DNA of 35,534 bases from NCBI RefSeq assembly GCF_017104645.1, contig NZ_JAAGPF010000045.1:1-35534 (forward strand), given 5' to 3'. Positions within the stretch are counted from its first letter, which is position 1, and each line of letters begins with the position of its first letter. The translations under genes and the position numbers were made by a program. Of this stretch, positions 16,817-26,992 are shown piece after piece. The DNA comes from Burkholderia sp. Ac-20379 (GTDB lineage: Bacteria > Pseudomonadota > Gammaproteobacteria > Burkholderiales > Burkholderiaceae). Below the pieces are notes generated by a model. The model did no database searches. It was not told the DNA's origin and worked only from the letters and a program-made list of their open reading frames with translations.

Positions 16817-18712
16817 ATGCGCCGCTTTCCCGCTTCCTCCGAGCCCGCGCCGGCCGCCGCCGGGCCGCGCAACGATTGGCAGACGATCCGTTCGCTGCTG
16901 CCCTACCTGACCACCTACAAGGGCCGGGTGCTGCTCGCGCTGTCGTGCCTGATCGGCGCGAAGCTGGCCAACCTCGGCGTGCCGATCGTCATGAAGCGGA
17001 TCGTCGACGGCTTGACGCCGGTTCAGCATCTGCAGGCGCTCGGCCGAGCCGAACAGTCGGCGCCGATCGTGCTGGCGGGCGGCATCGGGCTGCTGGTGGT
17101 GGCGTATGCGCTGGTGCGGCTGTCCACTTCGCTATTTACCGAGCTGCGCGAGATGCTGTTCGCCAAGGTGACCGAGAGCGCGGTGCGCCAGCTCGCGCTG
17201 CAGGTGTTCCGGCACCTGCATGGGCTGTCGCTGCGGTTTCACCTCGATCGCCAGACGGGCGGCATGTCGCGCGACATCGAGCGCGGCACGCGCGGCATCC
17301 AGCAACTGATTTCCTATTCGCTCTACAGCATCCTGCCGACGCTGATCGAGGTCGGGCTGGTGCTCGGCTTCTTCGTCGTGAAGTACGACGCGTGGTACGC
17401 GCTCATCACGCTCGGCGCGCTGGCCGGCTACGTGGCGTTCACGATCAAGGTCACGGAGTGGCGCACGCATTTCCGCCGCACCATGAACGAGCTCGATTCG
17501 CGGGCCAGCTCGCGCGCGATCGATTCGTTGATCAACTACGAGACGGTCAAGTATTTCAGCAACGAGGAGTGGGAAGCGCGGCGCTACGACGAGAACCTGC
17601 AACGCTACCGCCAGGCCGCGATCCGCTCGCAGCGTTCGCTGTCGCTGCTCAACTTCGGGCAGCAGGCGATCATCGGCGTGGGCCTCGTGCTGATCCTCTG
17701 GCGCGCGACGCAGGGCGTGCTGGCCGGGCACCTGACGCTCGGCGATCTGGTGCTGATCAACACGTTCATGCTGCAGCTGTATATCCCGCTGAACTTTCTC
17801 GGCATCGTCTATCGCGAGCTGAAGCATAGCCTGACCGACATGGATCGGATGTTCGGGCTGCTGTCCGCGCCGCAGGAAGTGGCCGACGCGCCGGACGCGC
17901 CGGCGCTGGCGGTGCGCGGCGCCGAAGTGCGCTTCGAGCATGTCAATTTCTCGTACGAGCCGGCGCGGCAGATCCTGCACGACGTCGGCTTCACGATCGC
18001 GGCCGGCACGACCACGGCGGTGGTGGGCCACAGCGGTTCGGGCAAGTCGACGCTGTCGCGCCTGCTGTTCCGTTTCTACGACCTGCCGCGCGGCACGGGC
18101 GGCGCGATCACGATCGACGGGCAGGATCTGCGCGACGTCACGCAGGCGTCGCTGCGCGCGTCGATCGGCATCGTGCCCCAGGACACCGTGCTGTTCAACG
18201 ACACGATCCACTACAACATCGCCTACGGGCGGCCCGAGGCGACACGCGACGACGTGATCGCGGCCGCGCGCGCCGCGCACATCCATGCATTCGTGGAAGG
18301 GCTGCCGAACGGCTATGACACGACCGTCGGCGAGCGCGGGCTGAAGCTGTCGGGCGGCGAGAAGCAGCGCGTGGCGATCGCGCGCACGATCCTCAAGAAT
18401 CCGCCGGTGCTGGTGTTCGACGAGGCCACGTCGGCGCTCGATTCGCGCTCGGAGCGGGCGATCCAGCAGGAGCTGGAGCAGATCGCGCGGCATCGCACGA
18501 CGCTCGTGATCGCGCACCGGCTGTCGACCGTCGTGCATGCGGCGCAGATCATCGTGATGGATCGCGGGCGGATCGTGGAGCGCGGCACGCACGACGAACT
18601 GGTGCGCGCGGGCGGCCACTATGCCCAGATGTGGGCGCTGCAACAGCAGCAGCGCGAGGCGGCGCCGGACGCCGCGTCGGCAACCGCGGCGCCGGCGATG
18701 TCGCGCTCCTGA
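16817..18712 (+). CDS. Atm1-type ABC exporter (fused membrane and ATPase domains)
   Basis: 631 residues from the ATG at 16817. Six membrane helices form the first half (from GRVLLALSCLIGAKLANLGV onward). The nucleotide-binding domain follows, with Walker A GHSGSGKST, signature LSGGEKQRVAIAR, Walker B VLVFDEATSALD and the switch His in IAHRLSTV. The membrane domain resembles bacterial Atm1/HMT-type half-transporters, which work as homodimers and export glutathione-linked metal or sulfur compounds; this fit is by family resemblance. Other starts upstream exist in the frame, but ATG 16817 gives the normal length. The gene appears monocistronic and converges on murU. Confidence 0.92.
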   Translation: MRRFPASSEPAPAAAGPRNDWQTIRSLLPYLTTYKGRVLLALSCLIGAKLANLGVPIVMKRIVDGLTPVQHLQALGRAEQSAPIVLAGGIGLLVVAYALVRLSTSLFTELREMLFAKVTESAVRQLALQVFRHLHGLSLRFHLDRQTGGMSRDIERGTRGIQQLISYSLYSILPTLIEVGLVLGFFVVKYDAWYALITLGALAGYVAFTIKVTEWRTHFRRTMNELDSRASSRAIDSLINYETVKYFSNEEWEARRYDENLQRYRQAAIRSQRSLSLLNFGQQAIIGVGLVLILWRATQGVLAGHLTLGDLVLINTFMLQLYIPLNFLGIVYRELKHSLTDMDRMFGLLSAPQEVADAPDAPALAVRGAEVRFEHVNFSYEPARQILHDVGFTIAAGTTTAVVGHSGSGKSTLSRLLFRFYDLPRGTGGAITIDGQDLRDVTQASLRASIGIVPQDTVLFNDTIHYNIAYGRPEATRDDVIAAARAAHIHAFVEGLPNGYDTTVGERGLKLSGGEKQRVAIARTILKNPPVLVFDEATSALDSRSERAIQQELEQIARHRTTLVIAHRLSTVVHAAQIIVMDRGRIVERGTHDELVRAGGHYAQMWALQQQQREAAPDAASATAAPAMSRS

Positions 18713-18767
18713 GCGCGCGGCGGGGGTGCGGCGCCGGGCAGGCGCGCCACCTCGTCGGCGAGGCGGA

Positions 18768-19490
18768 TCAGACGCCGCGCAGCCGGGCGTCGAGATCGGC
18801 GAGCTGCGCCGGCGTGCCGACGTTTTCCCAGATCCCTTCGTACAGTTCGCCGCTCGCGCGGCCGGCCGCGATGGTGTCGCGGTAGTAGGGCGTCAGCGCG
18901 CGGCGCTTGCCGCGTGGCAGGTCGGCGAACATGCGCAGGTCGTAGAGGCCGATGTTGCCGAACGTGAAGCGGATGGCTTCGGCCCCGGCGGCGTCGAGCG
19001 ACAGCCGGCCGTGGGCGTCGAGCGCGAAATCGCCGGCCGGATGGAACGCGGGGTTCGGCACCATCACGAGATGCAGGCCCGGCGCGTCGAGCGCGGCCAT
19101 CGCGGCGGCGCGCTCGCGCAGCGAGCCGTAGTCGAATTCGCAGAACACGTCGCCGCTGACCGCCACGAAGATCGGTGACGGCCCCTCGAGCAGCGGCCAT
19201 GCCTGGGCGATGCCGCCGGCTGTTTCCAGCGCCTCGCCTTCCGGCGAATAGCGCAGTTGCACGCCCCAGCGCGAACCGTCGCCGAGCGCGGCCTCGATCT
19301 GTTCGCCGAGCCAGGCGTGATTGATCACGATGGTCGTGAACCCGGCCGCGGCGAGCCGCTCGATCTGCCAGACGATCAGCGGTTTGCCGCCGGCTTCGAG
19401 CAGCGGTTTCGGGCAGCGGTCGGTGAGCGGGCGCATCCGTTCGCCGCGTCCGGCGGCGAAGATCATCGCGGTATCGAGCTTGATGGTCAT
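18768..19490 (-). CDS. murU: N-acetylmuramate alpha-1-phosphate uridylyltransferase MurU
   Basis: 240 residues beginning MTIKLDTAMIFAAGRGERM. The nucleotidyltransferase signature AAGRGERMRPLTDRCPKPLL and the VSGDVFCEFDYG metal-site segment are clear. MurU converts MurNAc-1-phosphate to UDP-MurNAc in the murein recycling route that bypasses de novo synthesis and gives fosfomycin tolerance in Pseudomonas. The amgK gene lies directly upstream on the same strand, which is what distinguishes MurU from other sugar nucleotidyltransferases. The frame is open upstream to 19877, inside amgK, and that extension is not real. Confidence 0.92.
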   Translation of the reverse strand: MTIKLDTAMIFAAGRGERMRPLTDRCPKPLLEAGGKPLIVWQIERLAAAGFTTIVINHAWLGEQIEAALGDGSRWGVQLRYSPEGEALETAGGIAQAWPLLEGPSPIFVAVSGDVFCEFDYGSLRERAAAMAALDAPGLHLVMVPNPAFHPAGDFALDAHGRLSLDAAGAEAIRFTFGNIGLYDLRMFADLPRGKRRALTPYYRDTIAAGRASGELYEGIWENVGTPAQLADLDARLRGV

Positions 19491-19524
19491 CGGGGCAAGG
19501 TCTGGAAAGCGGGAGCGGGGGGCG

Positions 19525-20592
19525 TCAGAACGTGTAGCCGACCTCGACGGAGGCCTGCCCCTCGAGTTCGTCGAGCAGCTTCGCGAACGGCGCGAGCGGC
19601 CGGTAGCGCTGCGCGACCTTGCGCGCGTAGCCGAGGAAGCGCGGCAGATCGTCGAGATAGCGCGGCTTGCCGTCGCGGTAGTGGATGCGCGGGAACAGGC
19701 CGAGCACCTTGATGTGGCGTTGCAGGCCCGTCCATTCGAGCTGGCGGTAGAACTCGCCGAAATCGGCCTCCACCGGCAGGCCGGCCTTGCGGGCGCGCTC
19801 CCAGTAATAGACGAAGCAGTCGAGCTCGAATTCCTCGTCCCAACTGATGAACGCGTCGCGCAGCAGCGAGACGACATCGTACGAGAGCGGCCCCCAGACG
19901 GCGTCCTGGAAATCGAGCACGCCGGGATTCGGCGCGGCGATCATCAGGTTGCGCGGCATGAAGTCCCGCAGCATGTAGCCCTGCGGCTGCGACAGGCCGT
20001 TCGCCACGAGCAGCGCGAAGGTGCGGTCGAGCACGCCGCGCTGGCGCTCGTCGAGCGCCTTGCCGAGATGGCGGCCGACGAACCATTCCGGCATCAGTTC
20101 CATCTCGCGGCGCAGGAACGCCTCGTCGAAGGCCGGCAGCACGCCTTCGCGCGAAGCGAGCTGCCAGCGGATCAGCGCGTCGAGCGCGTCGCGCATCAGC
20201 GGCTTGGCGGCGGCGGTGTCGGCCGGGTCGAGCGCGCCGATGTAGGTGGCCGTGCCGAGATCGGTGACCAGCATGAAGCCCGCCTCGAAATCGTGTTCGA
20301 GCACCTGCGGCGCGTGCAGGCCGGCTGCTTCCAGCAGGCCGGCGATCTGCACGAACTCGCGGCATTTCTCGGGCGGAGGGGCATCCACGGCGATCGCCGT
20401 GCCGCCGGCCGCCGTGCCGCTCGCGAGCCGGAAATAGCGCCGGAAGCTCGCATCGGCCGAAGCCGGCGCGAGCGTGGCGAGGTCCAGGGCGTAACGGCTG
20501 CCGAAACCGGCCAGCCAGGCGAGCAGTTGGTCGCGGCGCGGGTCGGTGCTGTCGGGAGTGGGCGAGGCGGGGGCGGTGGAAGGGAGCGTCAT
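19525..20592 (-). CDS. amgK: N-acetylmuramate/N-acetylglucosamine kinase AmgK
   Basis: 355 residues from the ATG at 20592 (MTLPSTAPASPTPD). It is an aminoglycoside phosphotransferase-fold kinase that phosphorylates MurNAc and GlcNAc at the anomeric position, feeding MurU. The catalytic loop is YMLRDFMPRNLMI, with Leu in place of the usual His before Arg-Asp, and the metal-binding motif is VLDFQDA. It lies 34 bp upstream of murU and probably forms an operon with it. The neighbouring divergent lptD-surA-pdxA-rsmA block is the same as in Pseudomonas. The name is a strong inference from fold plus synteny. Confidence 0.92.
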   Translation of the reverse strand: MTLPSTAPASPTPDSTDPRRDQLLAWLAGFGSRYALDLATLAPASADASFRRYFRLASGTAAGGTAIAVDAPPPEKCREFVQIAGLLEAAGLHAPQVLEHDFEAGFMLVTDLGTATYIGALDPADTAAAKPLMRDALDALIRWQLASREGVLPAFDEAFLRREMELMPEWFVGRHLGKALDERQRGVLDRTFALLVANGLSQPQGYMLRDFMPRNLMIAAPNPGVLDFQDAVWGPLSYDVVSLLRDAFISWDEEFELDCFVYYWERARKAGLPVEADFGEFYRQLEWTGLQRHIKVLGLFPRIHYRDGKPRYLDDLPRFLGYARKVAQRYRPLAPFAKLLDELEGQASVEVGYTF

Positions 20593-20634
20593 CGAACGAA
20601 ACGGAAACTCGGGGGAGGGGGGAACGTCTTGCCA

Positions 20635-20640
20635 TATAAT
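20635..20640 (+). promoter_or_regulatory. Consensus -10 element of the amgK/lptD divergent region
   Basis: A perfect TATAAT stands in the 236-bp gap between the amgK start and the lptD start. A good -35 partner is not visible at the normal distance. If used, it would give lptD a leader of about 180 bases. The overlapping ATAATA reads TATTAT on the minus strand and could serve amgK. Confidence 0.5.
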
Positions 20641-20674
20641 ACCCCACGACTTTTTTGACGCGTCCCGTGTCAAT

Positions 20675-20711
20675 CCCCGCCGGTTGCGGGGCCGCAGCCC
20701 GCCTGCGGCCC
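20675..20711 (+). other. Two overlapping, mutually exclusive hairpins in the lptD leader
   Basis: CCCCGC (20675-20680) pairs with GCGGGG (20686-20691). GGGCCGCAG (20689-20697) pairs with CTGCGGCCC (20703-20711). Both use GGG at 20689-20691, so only one can form fully at a time. The second, a 9-bp perfect stem, is the stronger. They lie about 120 bases before the lptD ATG. Confidence 0.5.
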
Positions 20712-20828
20712 GTCGAGCCGCCCGCCGATCGCCCCCTTCGTGTGCGTCCGTCGCAGTCACGGTTCGATTGCGCGGGGGGCTCGACGTGCGAACGCAGGGA
20801 TCCCCCGGGGCCGATTCGCCCGATATCG

Positions 20829-23189
20829 ATGCCGCCTAAACCGATTTTCCCGCTTGTCACCCGCAGCGAGCCCGCGACGCGCAAACGGCGCCTCGCGGTG
20901 GCCCTGCTCGCCGTACCCGGCTTCGTGCCCGTGGTCGCGCAGGCGCAGCTCGCGGGTTCGGCTGCGGTGCCGCAGCCGCTCGGCGCGTCGCCGTGGGATC
21001 TGCGCCTCGTGCCGCAGCTCGAGGAGCATCCGCTGCGCACCGGCAGCAAGCCGGCCGGCTTCGTGCTGGCCGATCACACGAGCGGCACCACCGATCAGGA
21101 TCTCGCCGCCAAGGGTTCGGCCGAACTGCGGCGCGGCACGAGCGTCGTGAAGGCCGATGCGCTGCACTACGATCAGGACACCGACATGGCCGATGCCTAT
21201 GGCAAGGTCACGGTGTCGGGCAACGGATCGACGTTCTACGGCCCGGAAGCGCACCTGAAGGTCGAGGCGACCCAGGGCACGATGAGCACGCCGAAGTACC
21301 GCTTCACGAGTTCCGGCGGCTCGGGCAGCGCCGCCAAGGCCGAGTTGCTCGACAGCGAGCGCTCGGTGCTGACCGACGCCACCTATTCGGCCTGCAACTG
21401 CGTCGATCCGGCCTGGTACATCAAGGGCAGCCGCTTCGAATTCGACACCGGCGCCGACGAAGGCGTGGCGCGCAACGGCGTGCTGTTCTTCCAGGGCATG
21501 CCGATCTTCGCCAGCCCGTGGCTGACGTTTCCGCTGTCGGGCGAGCGCCGCAGCGGCTTCCTGCCGCCCACCGTCTCGCTGAGTTCGACCAACGGCTTCG
21601 AGCTGGCCGCACCGTATTACTTCAACATCGCGCCGAACCGCGACCTGACGCTGACGCCGGAAGTCATTTCCAAGCGCGGCTTCTTCACGCGCGCCGAGTT
21701 CCGCTATCTGTCGCCGAATTACGCCGGCACGCTGACGGGCGAATTCCTGCCCGACGATCATCTGACACATAGCAACCGCTACGCGATCTACTGGCAGCAC
21801 CAGCAGAATTTCGGCGGCGGTTTCGGCGGCTACATCTACTACAACAAGGTCTCGGACAGCACCTATCCGGAAGACCTCGGCTCGACGAACCAGTTCGCCA
21901 ACGGCACGCAAACCCTGTATCAACAGGAAGCGGGCCTGACGTACAACAACGGCCCGTGGTCGGTGCTGGCGCGCTACCAGCACTGGCAGACGCTGCCGCC
22001 GTCGATCGCGCCGTACGGCCGCGAGCCGCAGTTGAACGTCAAGTACACGAAGTACGACGTCGGCGGCTTCGATTTCGGCGCGGAAGCCGATTACTCGCGG
22101 TTCCGCATCACCACCGCGGATCAGCCGGAAGGCGACCGCGTGATGTTCAACCCGTACGTGTCGTACGGCGTCTACGGCCCCGGCTACTTCTTCGTGCCGA
22201 AGGCCCAGATGCACATCGCATCGTACGACCTGACCACCACGACGGGCGGCATTCCGGGCCAGCCGAAGCGTTTCACCTACTCGATCCCGACGCTCTCGCT
22301 CGATACCGGGCTGGTGTTCGACCGGTCGGTGCGGCTGTTCGGGCAGGACTTCATCCAGACGCTCGAACCGCGCCTGTTCTACGTCTACACGCCGTACCGC
22401 AACCAGCTCAACGCGCCGCTGTTCGACACGGCCGAATCGGATTTCGGGCTGGCCGAGATCTTCACGACGAACACGTTCGTCGGCAACGACCGGATCTCCG
22501 ACGAAAACCGCCTGACGGCCGCGATCACCACGCGCTTCCTGAACCCGGCCACGGGCGACGAGCGCGCGCGCTTCGTGATCGCGCAGCAGTATTACTTCAC
22601 CGATCAGCGCGTCACGCTCGGCCAGACCCAAGCCGCCACCCAGGCACGCCACTCGGACCTGATCCTCGGCGCGTCGGTCAAGCTGGGCGCGAACTTCGCG
22701 TCGGAAACGGCGTTCCAGTACAACGCGGACAACAACCAGCTCGTGAAGTCGAGCGTGGGTTTCGGCTGGAGCCCGGCCGAGCGCCGCGTGCTCAACGTCG
22801 CGTACCGCTACACGCGCGCCAACACCACGCTGGACAACGAGCCGATCAACCAGGTGCTGATCTCCGGCCAATGGCCGCTGACGCGCCACCTCTACGCGGT
22901 CGGCCGGTTCAACTACGATCTGGCCAGCAAGCGCGTGGTCGACGGTCTACTTGGGTTCCAGTACGATGCCGACTGCTGGGCGCTCGGCGTCGGCATCCAG
23001 CGCATCGCGAACGGCGTGAACACGTCGGGGCAGCAGAACTCCGCGACGCGCTTCATGGCCCAACTGACGCTCAAGGGGCTCACGAGCGTCGACAACGGGC
23101 TCGTCGCCGCCTTCAAGGAAGGCGTCCCGGGCTATACGCCGCTGCCGCCGCAAGCGCCGCCGCTGGCCCGATTCAGCAACTATGACTAA
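20829..23189 (+). CDS. lptD: LPS-assembly protein LptD (outer-membrane beta-barrel)
   Basis: 786 residues from the ATG at 20829. With LptE it inserts lipopolysaccharide into the outer leaflet. A basic stretch and hydrophobic helix ending AQAQL look like a signal peptide. An OstA-type beta-jellyroll domain follows (about residues 90-190, with [19 protein letters not shown]), then a long C-terminal barrel rich in aromatic beta-strands. Only three cysteines are present: the CNC pair in [12 protein letters not shown] and one in [10 protein letters not shown]. coli LptD has four, so a reduced disulfide set is implied. The frame extends to 20655, but the leader before 20829 is not signal-like. The surA gene follows, with a possible overlap. 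Confidence 0.95.
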   Translation: MPPKPIFPLVTRSEPATRKRRLAVALLAVPGFVPVVAQAQLAGSAAVPQPLGASPWDLRLVPQLEEHPLRTGSKPAGFVLADHTSGTTDQDLAAKGSAELRRGTSVVKADALHYDQDTDMADAYGKVTVSGNGSTFYGPEAHLKVEATQGTMSTPKYRFTSSGGSGSAAKAELLDSERSVLTDATYSACNCVDPAWYIKGSRFEFDTGADEGVARNGVLFFQGMPIFASPWLTFPLSGERRSGFLPPTVSLSSTNGFELAAPYYFNIAPNRDLTLTPEVISKRGFFTRAEFRYLSPNYAGTLTGEFLPDDHLTHSNRYAIYWQHQQNFGGGFGGYIYYNKVSDSTYPEDLGSTNQFANGTQTLYQQEAGLTYNNGPWSVLARYQHWQTLPPSIAPYGREPQLNVKYTKYDVGGFDFGAEADYSRFRITTADQPEGDRVMFNPYVSYGVYGPGYFFVPKAQMHIASYDLTTTTGGIPGQPKRFTYSIPTLSLDTGLVFDRSVRLFGQDFIQTLEPRLFYVYTPYRNQLNAPLFDTAESDFGLAEIFTTNTFVGNDRISDENRLTAAITTRFLNPATGDERARFVIAQQYYFTDQRVTLGQTQAATQARHSDLILGASVKLGANFASETAFQYNADNNQLVKSSVGFGWSPAERRVLNVAYRYTRANTTLDNEPINQVLISGQWPLTRHLYAVGRFNYDLASKRVVDGLLGFQYDADCWALGVGIQRIANGVNTSGQQNSATRFMAQLTLKGLTSVDNGLVAAFKEGVPGYTPLPPQAPPLARFSNYD

Positions 23190-23247
23190 AGCGTCCGCAT
23201 CCGCTGCGGCGCCAGCCCAGCCTGCTTTCAATGGAGTTTCCGTGGCA

Positions 23248-24603
23248 ATGAAGAAATCCCTTCGCTTCGCAGCAATCGTGTCCGGTCTCGTCGCCGTCAT
23301 GTCGCTGCTGTCCGTCACCCCGGCGGCCGCGCAGGCGCTCGGCTCGAACGGCGCGACGCTGGCCGACGAAGTCGTGGCGGTCGTCAACGACGGCGTGATC
23401 ACGGGCCGCGAGCTCGATCAGCGCGTGAGCCTGATCCAGCGCCGCCTGCAGCAGCAGAACTCGCCGGTGCCGCCGGCCGACGAGCTGCGCTCGCAGGTGC
23501 TGAACCAGATGGTGGTGGAGCGCATCCAGCTGCAGAAGGCGAAGGAAGACGGTATCACCGTGACCGATGCCACCGTGCAAAGCACGCTGCAACGGCTCGC
23601 CGCGGCCAACAACATGACGCTCGATCAATATCGCGGCCAGCTCGAGAAGCTCGGCGTGCCCTGGAGCACGTTCGTCGGCGATGCGCGCAACGAACTGCTG
23701 CTGTCGCGCCTGCGCGAGAAGGAAGTCGACAGCAAGATCACCGTGACCGATTCCGAAGTGGCGGCCTACATCGCCAGCCAGCGCGGCCCGAACGCCGGTT
23801 CGCAGCAGGACGTGCGGCTCGAGCACATCTTCGTCGCCGCGCCGCAAAATGCGCCGGAAGCGCAGATCGACACCGCCCAGAAGAAGGCCGACGCGCTGCT
23901 CAAGCAGGCGCTCGCCTCGGGCACGAACTTCGAGAAGCTCGCCAAGAGCGAATCGGAAGCGAAGGACGCGAAGACGGGCGGCGATCTCGGCTTCAAGTCG
24001 CAAAGCGCGCTGCCGGCCGATGTCGTGCAGGCCGTCGCGCAACTGCGCCCGGGCCAGGTCAACCCGGCCCTGATCCGCGTGCCGGACGGCTTCGAAATCG
24101 TGCGTCTGGTCGACCGCCGCCCGGCGTCGGGCACCGCGGGCGCGTCGCCGAAGATCGTGCAGACGCATGTGCGCCACATCCTGCTGCGCGTCGGCGACGG
24201 CAAGTCCGAAGCCCAGGCGCGCCAGCAACTGATCGATATCCGCAACCAGATTGCGTCCGGCGGCGATTTCGCGAACTTCGCGCGCACCTATTCGCAAGAC
24301 GGTTCGGCCTCGCAGGGCGGCGACCTCGGTTGGATCAGCCCGGGCGAAACGGTGCCGGAATTCGAACGCGCCATGAACATGCTTCAGGACGGCCAGGTCA
24401 GCCAGCCGGTGCGCACCGAATACGGTTACCACCTGATCCAGGTGCTGGGCCGCCGCGATGCGGAAGGTTCGGTCCAGAAGCAGATGGACATCGCCCGTCA
24501 GGCGATCGGCCAGCGCAAGGCCGAGCAGGCGTATGCCGACTGGCTGCGCGAGCTGCGCGATTCGTCCTACGTGCAGATCAAGAACGCGCCGCCGGCGAAC
24601 TGA
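23248..24603 (+). CDS. surA: Periplasmic chaperone and peptidyl-prolyl isomerase SurA
   Basis: 451 residues from ATG 23248 ([13 protein letters not shown]), which begins a clean signal peptide ending near AAAQA. A GTG at 23242 has a better-spaced GGAG, and an ATG at 23182 overlapping the lptD end is also open, so the start is not fixed; the mature protein is the same. The SurA N-terminal chaperone domain contains [18 protein letters not shown]. Two parvulin domains follow, the second with [11 protein letters not shown] and [17 protein letters not shown]. SurA escorts outer-membrane barrels such as LptD to the BAM complex, which fits its place directly behind lptD. Confidence 0.93.
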   Translation: MKKSLRFAAIVSGLVAVMSLLSVTPAAAQALGSNGATLADEVVAVVNDGVITGRELDQRVSLIQRRLQQQNSPVPPADELRSQVLNQMVVERIQLQKAKEDGITVTDATVQSTLQRLAAANNMTLDQYRGQLEKLGVPWSTFVGDARNELLLSRLREKEVDSKITVTDSEVAAYIASQRGPNAGSQQDVRLEHIFVAAPQNAPEAQIDTAQKKADALLKQALASGTNFEKLAKSESEAKDAKTGGDLGFKSQSALPADVVQAVAQLRPGQVNPALIRVPDGFEIVRLVDRRPASGTAGASPKIVQTHVRHILLRVGDGKSEAQARQQLIDIRNQIASGGDFANFARTYSQDGSASQGGDLGWISPGETVPEFERAMNMLQDGQVSQPVRTEYGYHLIQVLGRRDAEGSVQKQMDIARQAIGQRKAEQAYADWLRELRDSSYVQIKNAPPAN

Positions 24604-24614
24604 GCCGAACCGCC

Positions 24615-25607
24615 ATGTCATCCGACGCCCCGCTGCGCATCGCGATCACCACCGGCGAGCCGGCCGGCGTCGGCCCCGAGTTGTGCGCGCGCGCGCTGAC
24701 GGAGGCGGCCAGCCGCTGGCCCGATGCGCGTTTCGCCGTGTTGTGCGATGCCGCCCTGTTCGCCGAGCGCGCGCAGGCCGCCGGCGTCGATCCGGCGGTG
24801 CTCGGCATCGGCGGGGGCGTCGAGATCGCGCACCGGCCGCTGGCCGCGCCGTCGCAGGCAGGCCGGCTCGATGCGGCCAACGGCCGGTACGTGCTGGGCC
24901 TGCTCGACGCCGCGATCGACGGCGCCACGGCCGGCGAGTACGACGCGATCGTCACCGCGCCGCTGCAGAAAAGTACCATCAACGAAGCCGGCGTACCGTT
25001 CACCGGCCACACCGAATACCTGGCCGAACGCACCGGCACCGCGCGCGTCGTCATGATGCTGGCGGGCACCGGCGATCGGCCATTGCGCGTCGCGCTGGCC
25101 ACCACGCACCTGCCGCTGAAGGATGTGTCCGCGGCGCTGACGATCGACGGGCTGGTCGACACGCTGGCGATCGTCGATCACGATCTGCGCCGCCATTTCG
25201 GCCTCGCCGCGCCGCGCATCCTCGTGACCGGCCTGAACCCGCACGCGGGCGAGAACGGCTATCTGGGCCGCGAGGAAATCGACACGATCTCGCCGGCGCT
25301 CGCACAGGCCCAGGCGCGCGGCATCGATGCGCGCGGCCCGTACCCGGCCGACACCTTGTTCCAGCCACGCCATCTCGAGCACGCCGATTGCGTGCTCGCG
25401 ATGTTTCATGACCAGGGCCTGCCGGTCCTCAAGTTCGCGACGTTCGGCGAGGGCATCAACGTCACGCTCGGCCTGCCGATCGTGCGTACCTCGGTCGATC
25501 ACGGCACCGCGCTCGATCTGGCCGGCACCGGCCGCGCCGATTGCGGCAGCCTGATCGCCGCGCTCGATACCGCCGTGGCGATGGCACGTCACCGTCGCGC
25601 CGCCTGA
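24615..25607 (+). CDS. pdxA: 4-hydroxythreonine-4-phosphate dehydrogenase PdxA
   Basis: 330 residues, starting 11 bases after the surA stop. It oxidises 4-phosphohydroxy-L-threonine, a step of deoxyxylulose-5-phosphate-dependent pyridoxal phosphate synthesis. Recognisable segments are [13 protein letters not shown] at the N-terminus, [13 protein letters not shown], the [16 protein letters not shown] motif and [11 protein letters not shown]; the His residues in these are the metal ligands of the family. Length is normal. The order surA-pdxA-rsmA is widely conserved in proteobacteria. The stop codon lies in the loop of a terminator-like hairpin. Confidence 0.95.
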   Translation: MSSDAPLRIAITTGEPAGVGPELCARALTEAASRWPDARFAVLCDAALFAERAQAAGVDPAVLGIGGGVEIAHRPLAAPSQAGRLDAANGRYVLGLLDAAIDGATAGEYDAIVTAPLQKSTINEAGVPFTGHTEYLAERTGTARVVMMLAGTGDRPLRVALATTHLPLKDVSAALTIDGLVDTLAIVDHDLRRHFGLAAPRILVTGLNPHAGENGYLGREEIDTISPALAQAQARGIDARGPYPADTLFQPRHLEHADCVLAMFHDQGLPVLKFATFGEGINVTLGLPIVRTSVDHGTALDLAGTGRADCGSLIAALDTAVAMARHRRAA

Positions 25608-25627
25608 AGCGGCCGGCGCACTTTTTT
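25597..25627 (+). terminator. Terminator-like hairpin carrying the pdxA stop codon in its loop
   Basis: GCGCCG plus CC (25597-25604) pairs with GG plus CGGCGC (25611-25612, 25614-25619), with one bulged C and a TGAAGC loop. TTTTTT follows at 25622-25627. The TGA of pdxA is bases 25605-25607, at the start of the loop. Structure and T-run are seen; terminator activity is inferred. Confidence 0.6.
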
Positions 25628-25643
25628 CGTTTTTTCGTTTTCG

Positions 25644-26465
25644 ATGTCGAACAGCAGACAGCACCAGGGACACTTCGCGCGCAAGCGCTTCGGGCAGAAC
25701 TTTCTCGTCGATGAAGGCGTGATCGATTCGATCGTCGGGACAATTCGTCCCGTGCGAGGCGAGCGCATGGTCGAAATCGGGCCGGGCCTCGGCGCGCTCA
25801 CGGGCCCCGTGATCGAGCGCCTCGCCACGCCCGAATCGCCGCTGCATGCGGTGGAGCTCGACCGCGACCTGATCGGCCGCCTCAAGCAGCGCTTCGGCGA
25901 TCTGCTCGAATTGCACGCCGGCGACGCGCTCGCGTTCGATTTCGCCGAACTGGCGCTGCCGGGCGAGAAGCCCTCGCTGCGCGTGATCGGCAACCTGCCG
26001 TACAACATCTCCAGCCCGCTGCTGTTCCATCTGATGACGTTCGCCGAACGCGTGATCGACCAGCACTTCATGCTGCAGAACGAAGTGGTCGAGCGCATGG
26101 TGGCCGAGCCGGGCTCGAAGGCGTTCAGCCGGCTGTCCGTGATGCTGCAGTACCGCTACGTGATGGACAAGATGCTCGACGTGCCGCCCGAGTCGTTCCA
26201 GCCGCCGCCGAAGGTCGATTCGGCGATCGTGCGGATGATTCCGTACGCGCCGCACGAGCTCGCGCCGGTCGACATCGAGGTGCTCGGCGAGGTGGTCACG
26301 GCCGCGTTCTCGCAGCGCCGCAAGATGCTGCGCAACACGCTGGGCGCCTATCGCGACACGGTGGATTTCGAGGCGCTCGGCTTCGATCTGGCGCGTCGCG
26401 CCGAGGATGTCGGCGTGGACGAATACGTCGGGCTGGCGCAACGGGTGTCGGCCGCACGCGCGTAA
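25644..26465 (+). CDS. rsmA: 16S rRNA dimethyladenosine transferase RsmA (KsgA)
   Basis: 273 residues. It dimethylates two adjacent adenosines near the 3' end of 16S rRNA during 30S maturation. The N-terminal [16 protein letters not shown], the SAM-binding motif [14 protein letters not shown] and the catalytic [14 protein letters not shown] are all intact, and the C-terminal helical domain is complete. The ATG at 25644 has no Shine-Dalgarno. Instead it is preceded by a T-rich tract made of two TTTTTTCG units and one TTTTCG (25622-25643). The gene belongs to the surA-pdxA-rsmA block and lies behind the hairpin at 25597. Confidence 0.95.
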   Translation: MSNSRQHQGHFARKRFGQNFLVDEGVIDSIVGTIRPVRGERMVEIGPGLGALTGPVIERLATPESPLHAVELDRDLIGRLKQRFGDLLELHAGDALAFDFAELALPGEKPSLRVIGNLPYNISSPLLFHLMTFAERVIDQHFMLQNEVVERMVAEPGSKAFSRLSVMLQYRYVMDKMLDVPPESFQPPPKVDSAIVRMIPYAPHELAPVDIEVLGEVVTAAFSQRRKMLRNTLGAYRDTVDFEALGFDLARRAEDVGVDEYVGLAQRVSAARA

Positions 26466-26505
26466 GGCGTTCGCGGCGCGCCCGGCGAACATCGGCCAGG
26501 TCTGG

Positions 26506-26511
26506 TAAATT
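26506..26511 (+). promoter_or_regulatory. Candidate -10 element for gloA
   Basis: TAAATT, in the context GGTAAATTCGGCC, lies 42 bases before the gloA ATG in the gap after rsmA. The -35 is poor, so this is only a candidate. Confidence 0.3.
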
Positions 26512-26552
26512 CGGCCGTTCCCAAAAGACTGTTCCCCACGGAGTCCCCCATC

Positions 26553-26954
26553 ATGCGAATGCTGCACACCATGCTGCGCGTCGGCGATCTCGACCGCTCG
26601 ATCCAGTTCTACACGGAACTGCTCGGAATGAAGCTGCTGCGCCGCCACGACTACCCGGAAGGCAAGTTCACGCTGGCCTTCGTCGGTTACGAGGACGAAA
26701 GCACGGGCACGGTGATCGAGCTGACCCACAACTGGGATACGCCGTCGTACGACCTCGGCAACGGCTACGGCCACATCGCGCTCGAAGTCGACGACGCCTA
26801 CGCGGCCTGCGACGCCATCAAGGCGCAGGGCGGCAAGGTCACGCGCGAAGCCGGCCCGATGAAGCACGGCAAGACCGTGATCGCGTTCGTCGAGGATCCG
26901 GACGGCTACAAGATCGAGTTCATCCAGGCCGGCACGCGCGGCTCGCGCGACTGA
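26553..26954 (+). CDS. gloA: Lactoylglutathione lyase (glyoxalase I)
   Basis: 133 residues from the ATG at 26553. It isomerises the hemithioacetal of methylglyoxal and glutathione to S-lactoylglutathione, the main methylglyoxal detoxification route. The four metal ligands of the family are visible as His5, Glu56, His74 and Glu122. Short bacterial glyoxalases of this type, without the insertion of the human zinc enzyme, normally use nickel. ATG 26559 ([10 protein letters not shown]) is an alternative start two residues on. The gene converges on the minus-strand YgjP-type gene with a shared terminator. Confidence 0.95.
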   Translation: MRMLHTMLRVGDLDRSIQFYTELLGMKLLRRHDYPEGKFTLAFVGYEDESTGTVIELTHNWDTPSYDLGNGYGHIALEVDDAYAACDAIKAQGGKVTREAGPMKHGKTVIAFVEDPDGYKIEFIQAGTRGSRD

Positions 26955-26992
26955 ACCGGCAGCGGGCGGCCAGCTTCGGGCCGCCGTGCATG

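Noticed and set aside
19321-20658. 445-codon plus-strand open frame opposite amgK
   Set aside because: Antisense to amgK and murU, Glu/Arg/Ala-rich, with no family features.
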